Position numbers and translations under genes: made by a program | In this document: in pieces, positions 28,080-31,332 of the stretch | Position numbering within the stretch: the stretch's first letter is position 1 | Layout: every line of letters begins with the position of its first letter | The notes under the pieces: generated by a model | The model's database searches: none | Told to the model about the DNA's origin: nothing | What the model saw: the letters and a program-made list of their open reading frames with translations, nothing else | Source of the DNA: Candidatus Kerfeldbacteria bacterium | GTDB lineage: Bacteria; Patescibacteriota; Patescibacteriia; UBA9570 | Direction of reading: 5' to 3' | NCBI GenBank assembly: GCA_016207285.1 | Contig: JACQPW010000002.1 | Coordinates: forward strand, 1-31,332 | Length of the DNA stretch: 31,332 nt

Positions 28080-28848
28080 GGATTATCTGTTAGCGATGAT
28101 TTTAGGAGTGGTGCAGGGGATTACTGAATTTTTGCCGATCTCATCCTCTGGACACTTGTTAGTATTGCATGAAGTGTTTGATTTTACCACAGACAGTTCG
28201 TTAGCGTTTGATATTTCTTTACATATTGGCACGCTGGTAACGATCGTACTGTACTTCACTAAAGATATTATACACTATGCCCGCACCCAACCACAATTAA
28301 TGGTTAGGGCTTTGGTGAGTACGCTGCCAGCCGGATTGATTGGGTTATTCTTTGGTGATCAGCTGGATCAGTGGTTCCGCTCCAGTTGGGTTGTGGTGGT
28401 GATGGCTGTACTGATGGCTATCGTTTTTTTGCTCGTGGAGCGCTATGCCAAGCCCACGAGTGGGGAAGGGCAATTTAATTGGCAACAAGCCTTAGCGATG
28501 GGGCTGGCTCAAGCGGTGGCGCTCATTCCGGGTACGTCTCGGTCTGGTATTACGATGGCAGCTGGCATGTCGTTTGGTCTGAACCGAGTAGACGCGGCTA
28601 AATTCTCCTTTATCATGGTGATTCCATTATTGCTTGGTCTGACCGCCAAACAAGGCCTGGATCTCGTAGCTCAACCACCCAGTACGCACGAGTTGGGTTT
28701 AATGCTGGTTGGTGCAGTCACCGCGGCTGTCGTTGGCTCGTTCGTGATCCGCTTTTTACTTGGTTTTTTCAAAACGGCCACCTTGCGACCGTTTGCCTAT
28801 TATCGTTTCGGTCTAGCGGTGGTTGTCAGTCTCATGCTTTTACTCTAA
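28078..28848 (+). CDS. uppP: Undecaprenyl-diphosphatase UppP (BacA)
   Basis: 256 residues, a polytopic membrane protein slightly shorter than E. coli BacA (273). The two catalytic motifs are intact: GVVQGITEFLPISSSGHL near the N-terminus and LIPGTSRSGITMAAGMSFGLNR in the second half, forming the re-entrant active site with Glu, Ser and Arg. It dephosphorylates undecaprenyl pyrophosphate to the lipid carrier used for peptidoglycan and glycan export; extra copies give bacitracin resistance. It lies just upstream of GDP-mannose and peptidoglycan-release genes, so the cluster concerns the envelope. Confidence 0.96.
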   Translation: MDYLLAMILGVVQGITEFLPISSSGHLLVLHEVFDFTTDSSLAFDISLHIGTLVTIVLYFTKDIIHYARTQPQLMVRALVSTLPAGLIGLFFGDQLDQWFRSSWVVVVMAVLMAIVFLLVERYAKPTSGEGQFNWQQALAMGLAQAVALIPGTSRSGITMAAGMSFGLNRVDAAKFSFIMVIPLLLGLTAKQGLDLVAQPPSTHELGLMLVGAVTAAVVGSFVIRFLLGFFKTATLRPFAYYRFGLAVVVSLMLLL

Positions 28849-28851
28849 ACT
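28823..28851 (+). promoter_or_regulatory. manC-mltG-pyrH promoter (leaderless type)
   Basis: TTGTCA (28823-28828), 17 bases, TAAACT (28846-28851), then 9 bases to ATG 28861. It overlaps the 3' end and stop codon of uppP. Confidence 0.7.
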
Positions 28852-28860
28852 GGACTCCAT

Positions 28861-29907
28861 ATGTATGCGGTGATTAGAGCTGGCGGAGTGGGAGCACGGT
28901 TGTGGCCCATTTCCCGTAATGCCAAACCAAAACAGTTTCATGCCTTAACGAGTCAAAAGACCTTGTTACAAGAGGCGATTGATCGGGTATTGGATCTCAT
29001 CCCACCAGAGCAGGTGTTTGTGTCTTGTAATAGTCAGACCGAAGCTATTCTGCGCGCCGAGCTTGGTGCTGTCTTGGAACATAATATCATTGTTGAACCG
29101 GATTTACGGGATACAGCTGCCGCCGTTGGTTTGGAAACGATTATGATCGCCAAACATGATCCACAGGCTATTATTGCCAGCCTAGGCTCTGATCATGTGA
29201 TTACTGATAGCGCTGAGTTTCAGCGCATTTTGCGCTTGGCGGAAACCACTATCCAAGCTCAACCGGATAAAATCTTATGTATTGGCATTAACCCCACTCA
29301 ACCCGATACGGGGTATGGGTATATTGAATTGGGTGAACCTGTGACCGAGGAGGTGTATCAAGTGAAGTCCTTTAAGGAAAAACCAGTTGAGGCTGTCGCT
29401 AAACAATTTTTGGCAGCCGGCAATTATCTGTGGAATGGTAATATGTTCATGTGGCGGGCGGACACGTTGTTAAAATTGTTTCAGCAGCATATGCCAGCCA
29501 TGTATGCTCAGCTTTGTCTCATTCAGGAGCAGCCAGCGCGCTTGGCAGAAATTTATCCACAATTAGAAAAAGTCGCCATCGACTATGCTCTCATCGAAAA
29601 GACCAAAGACATCTTAGCGATTCCTGGGAATTTTGGTTGGAATGATATTGGTGATTGGGCGCGCTTGAAAGATGAGTTAGTGCCGATTGAAGCGGATAAT
29701 TACAGTAAAGGTGACCATTTTGATTTGGGCAGCAAAAATACCTTGGTGTTTTCCGAAACCAAACGCTTTATTGCCACAGTCAATACCAAAGATTTAATTA
29801 TCGTCGATACGGAGGATGGTTTATTAGTGTGTGATAAGTTTTCCAGCCAACAAGTCAAAGATATTGTAGAAGAATTAAAAAAGCGTAAGCGCACCGCTTT
29901 GCTATGA
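28861..29907 (+). CDS. manC: Mannose-1-phosphate guanylyltransferase
   Basis: 348 residues, single-domain GDP-mannose pyrophosphorylase without the C-terminal phosphomannose isomerase domain of bifunctional ManC. The nucleotide-binding start is RAGGVGARLWPISRNAKPKQF (family consensus AGGxGTRLWPLSR..PKQF), with Ala for the usual Thr. Further motifs are EPDLRDTAAAVGL, LGSDHVI, YGYIELG, VKSFKEKP, NYLWNGNMFMWR and GNFGWNDIGDW. It makes GDP-mannose from GTP and mannose-1-phosphate for surface glycans. The stop overlaps the mltG start as ATGA, so the genes are translationally coupled. Confidence 0.93.
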   Translation: MYAVIRAGGVGARLWPISRNAKPKQFHALTSQKTLLQEAIDRVLDLIPPEQVFVSCNSQTEAILRAELGAVLEHNIIVEPDLRDTAAAVGLETIMIAKHDPQAIIASLGSDHVITDSAEFQRILRLAETTIQAQPDKILCIGINPTQPDTGYGYIELGEPVTEEVYQVKSFKEKPVEAVAKQFLAAGNYLWNGNMFMWRADTLLKLFQQHMPAMYAQLCLIQEQPARLAEIYPQLEKVAIDYALIEKTKDILAIPGNFGWNDIGDWARLKDELVPIEADNYSKGDHFDLGSKNTLVFSETKRFIATVNTKDLIIVDTEDGLLVCDKFSSQQVKDIVEELKKRKRTALL

Positions 29908-30860
29908 AGTGGGTAGGGTATACCGGAACCGTTGGGTTGCTCGTTTGTGTCGGTGTCTTTCTGTGGTATTTAACGGCGTTGTATCGACCCATTCAGCTCG
30001 CCGAGCCAGTGACCGTAACGATTCCAGAACAAGCCGGTACCGAGGGGGTGGCTGCAGCGCTCTTTGAGGCGGGTATTATTCGGTCACGCTTGGCGTTTAT
30101 GGGGCACGTGACACTGACTGGTCAGCGGACGGAATTAAAAACTGGTACCTATACCTTTCAAGAGAGCGTCACTACGCCACTCGTGTTGGCAATTGTCACT
30201 AAGCACCAATCTTTTCAGGGTGAAGTGGAAATCACATTGTTAGAGGGTTGGACAGCGGAACAAATGGGTACAGCTTTAGCCCAAGTCTTACCGTTCACCG
30301 CTGCGGACTATGTCACGGCAGTGCAGGCCTTGGATGCAGAAGGGTATTTGTTTCCCGATACCTACCGATTTTTTAAAGATGCAACCGTGGAAGATGTCAT
30401 TACCAAACAGCGTGCAAATTTTGATCAGAAATTTACCGCCGAGATGAAGCAGGCGGTAGAGGCGAACGGTCGCACCGTAGCTGATGTGGTGATTTTAGCC
30501 AGTATTGTTGAGAAGGAAGCCCGAACGTTGTCCGACAAAGCCTTAGTGGCCGGAGTGTTTTGGAAGCGGATTGATAATGGCATGCGTTTACAGTCCGATG
30601 TGACGATTAATTACATTACCAAAAATACCAGCACCACGGTCACCCAAGCCGATCTAGATATTGAATCAGCTTATAATACGTATCGTCATGATGGTTTGCC
30701 GCCCGGTGCCATCAGTAACCCTGGTTATGATGCGCTGTACGCGGTGGTGTATCCAACATCGTCTGACTATTGGTATTTTATAGCCACGCCAGAGGGTGAG
30801 GTGCTATACTCGGCTACCTATGAGGAACATTTAACCTATAAGGCGCAGTACTACCCATGA
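29904..30860 (+). CDS. mltG: Endolytic murein transglycosylase MltG
   Basis: 318 residues, typical of YceG/MltG. One N-terminal membrane helix (about residues 5-25) is followed by a LysM-like subdomain (VTIPEQAGTEGVAAALFEAGII, LKTGTYTF) and the catalytic domain. The catalytic glutamate lies in ASIVEKEA; LQSDVTINY, YNTYRHDGLPPGAISNPGYDAL and YWYFIATPEGEVLYSATYEEH are all family motifs. It cleaves nascent glycan strands at the membrane and sets their length. It is joined by ATGA overlaps both to the upstream guanylyltransferase gene and to the downstream UMP kinase gene. Confidence 0.96.
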   Translation: MKWVGYTGTVGLLVCVGVFLWYLTALYRPIQLAEPVTVTIPEQAGTEGVAAALFEAGIIRSRLAFMGHVTLTGQRTELKTGTYTFQESVTTPLVLAIVTKHQSFQGEVEITLLEGWTAEQMGTALAQVLPFTAADYVTAVQALDAEGYLFPDTYRFFKDATVEDVITKQRANFDQKFTAEMKQAVEANGRTVADVVILASIVEKEARTLSDKALVAGVFWKRIDNGMRLQSDVTINYITKNTSTTVTQADLDIESAYNTYRHDGLPPGAISNPGYDALYAVVYPTSSDYWYFIATPEGEVLYSATYEEHLTYKAQYYP

Positions 30861-31332
30861 ACACGATCATCATCTCATTAGGTGGCTCAATTATTTCTAC
30901 GGCGGCTGATACGACAGCCATTGTACGAGACTATGCTACTTGGTTAAAACAGTTAGCACAAACGCATGTGGTAGCAGTGATCGTGGGTGGTGGTTATCGA
31001 GCTCGCATTGCCATTGAACAGGCCAAACAGAATAATCCTAACCTCACTAACGACCAGTTGGATGAAGTGGGGATTGCAGCCACCCAAGTGAATGCTGAAT
31101 TGCTGCGATCTACTTGTCAGATTGAGCATCCTATCATCACGGATCCAAACATCATGTTGCCCACTGAACCAGGCTTGGTCTTTGGAGCCGGTTGGAAACC
31201 GGGTCGATCAACCGATTACGATGCTGTGTTGTTAGCGGTCACCAACCAGGTCGACACTGTGTATAACGTCAGTAACATTACAAAGATTTTTACAGCAGAC
31301 CCTAAAATTGATCCAACAGCTAAGCCCCTGGA
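30857..31332 (+). CDS. pyrH: UMP kinase, archaeal-type, 3' truncated by the window end
   Basis: About 158 residues are visible before the right edge, with no stop. It starts MNTIIISLGGSII, the amino acid kinase P-loop-like motif, followed by AVIVGGGYRAR. The sequence FGAGWKPGRSTDYDAVLLA and YNVSNITKIFTADPK match the archaeal UMP kinase subfamily; bacterial PyrH enzymes have GTGNPFFTTD in that place. The enzyme phosphorylates UMP to UDP in pyrimidine nucleotide synthesis. The archaeal type is seen in several CPR lineages, supporting the lineage guess. The start overlaps the mltG stop (ATGA) and no Shine-Dalgarno is visible. Confidence 0.9.
   Translation, partial: MNTIIISLGGSIISTAADTTAIVRDYATWLKQLAQTHVVAVIVGGGYRARIAIEQAKQNNPNLTNDQLDEVGIAATQVNAELLRSTCQIEHPIITDPNIMLPTEPGLVFGAGWKPGRSTDYDAVLLAVTNQVDTVYNVSNITKIFTADPKIDPTAKPL

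Overview
The window is a gene-dense, moderate-GC (about half G+C by eye) bacterial segment. It probably comes from a Patescibacteria/CPR-type genome: junctions are extremely tight, several genes use ATGA or TAATG overlaps, UMP kinase and lumazine synthase look archaeal-type, and there is a giant secreted repeat protein. TGA is used as a stop throughout, so the Gracilibacteria code is excluded. The lineage call is inference; no rRNA gene is present.

Layout. 1-785: 3' end of a DipZ/TlpA-type thioredoxin gene. 797-2602 (-): typA. 2739-10397: a giant secreted protein of about 2,550 residues (M23 peptidase domain, two Ig-like repeats, three seven-bladed propellers separated by calcium-binding repeats, a beta-helix and a C-terminal Ig-like domain). 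10418-11398: corA. 11402-12211 (-): an RNA cytosine-C5 methyltransferase. 12241-12651: ribH. 12750-14069 (-): a strikingly GC-rich class III aminotransferase with its own promoter, Shine-Dalgarno and terminator, probably acquired. 14206-14442 (-): rpmB. 14467-15674: a SIMPL-domain protein and a SpoU methyltransferase. 15710-20458: an Rrf2 regulator with three cysteines followed by sufC-sufB-sufD-sufS-sufU, a complete Fe-S assembly operon. 20401-23061: a secreted metallophosphoesterase whose signal-peptide codons overlap the end of sufU. 23083-23409: a small anchored protein. 23393-26458 (-): proB-proC-proA. 26515-27645: a YdjM-like membrane hydrolase with a calcium-binding-repeat insert. 27642-28848: a divergent PAP2 (DUF212) gene and uppP sharing one CATG as their start codons. 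28861-31332: GDP-mannose pyrophosphorylase, mltG and a truncated UMP kinase gene.

How they fit together. The right end is an envelope group: undecaprenyl phosphate recycling, GDP-mannose supply and peptidoglycan termination. The centre makes Fe-S clusters under a likely Fe-S-sensing autoregulator, and the pro genes form a complete glutamate-to-proline pathway. No gene-free stretch exceeds 300 bases; the longest gaps (about 100 to 140 bases) hold promoters and terminators.

The most unusual signal is in the promoters. At least eight genes have a recognisable -35/-10 pair with exactly 17 bases between them and a -10 box ending only 6-10 bases before the start codon, which predicts leaderless transcripts. 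The GC-rich aminotransferase breaks this rule.
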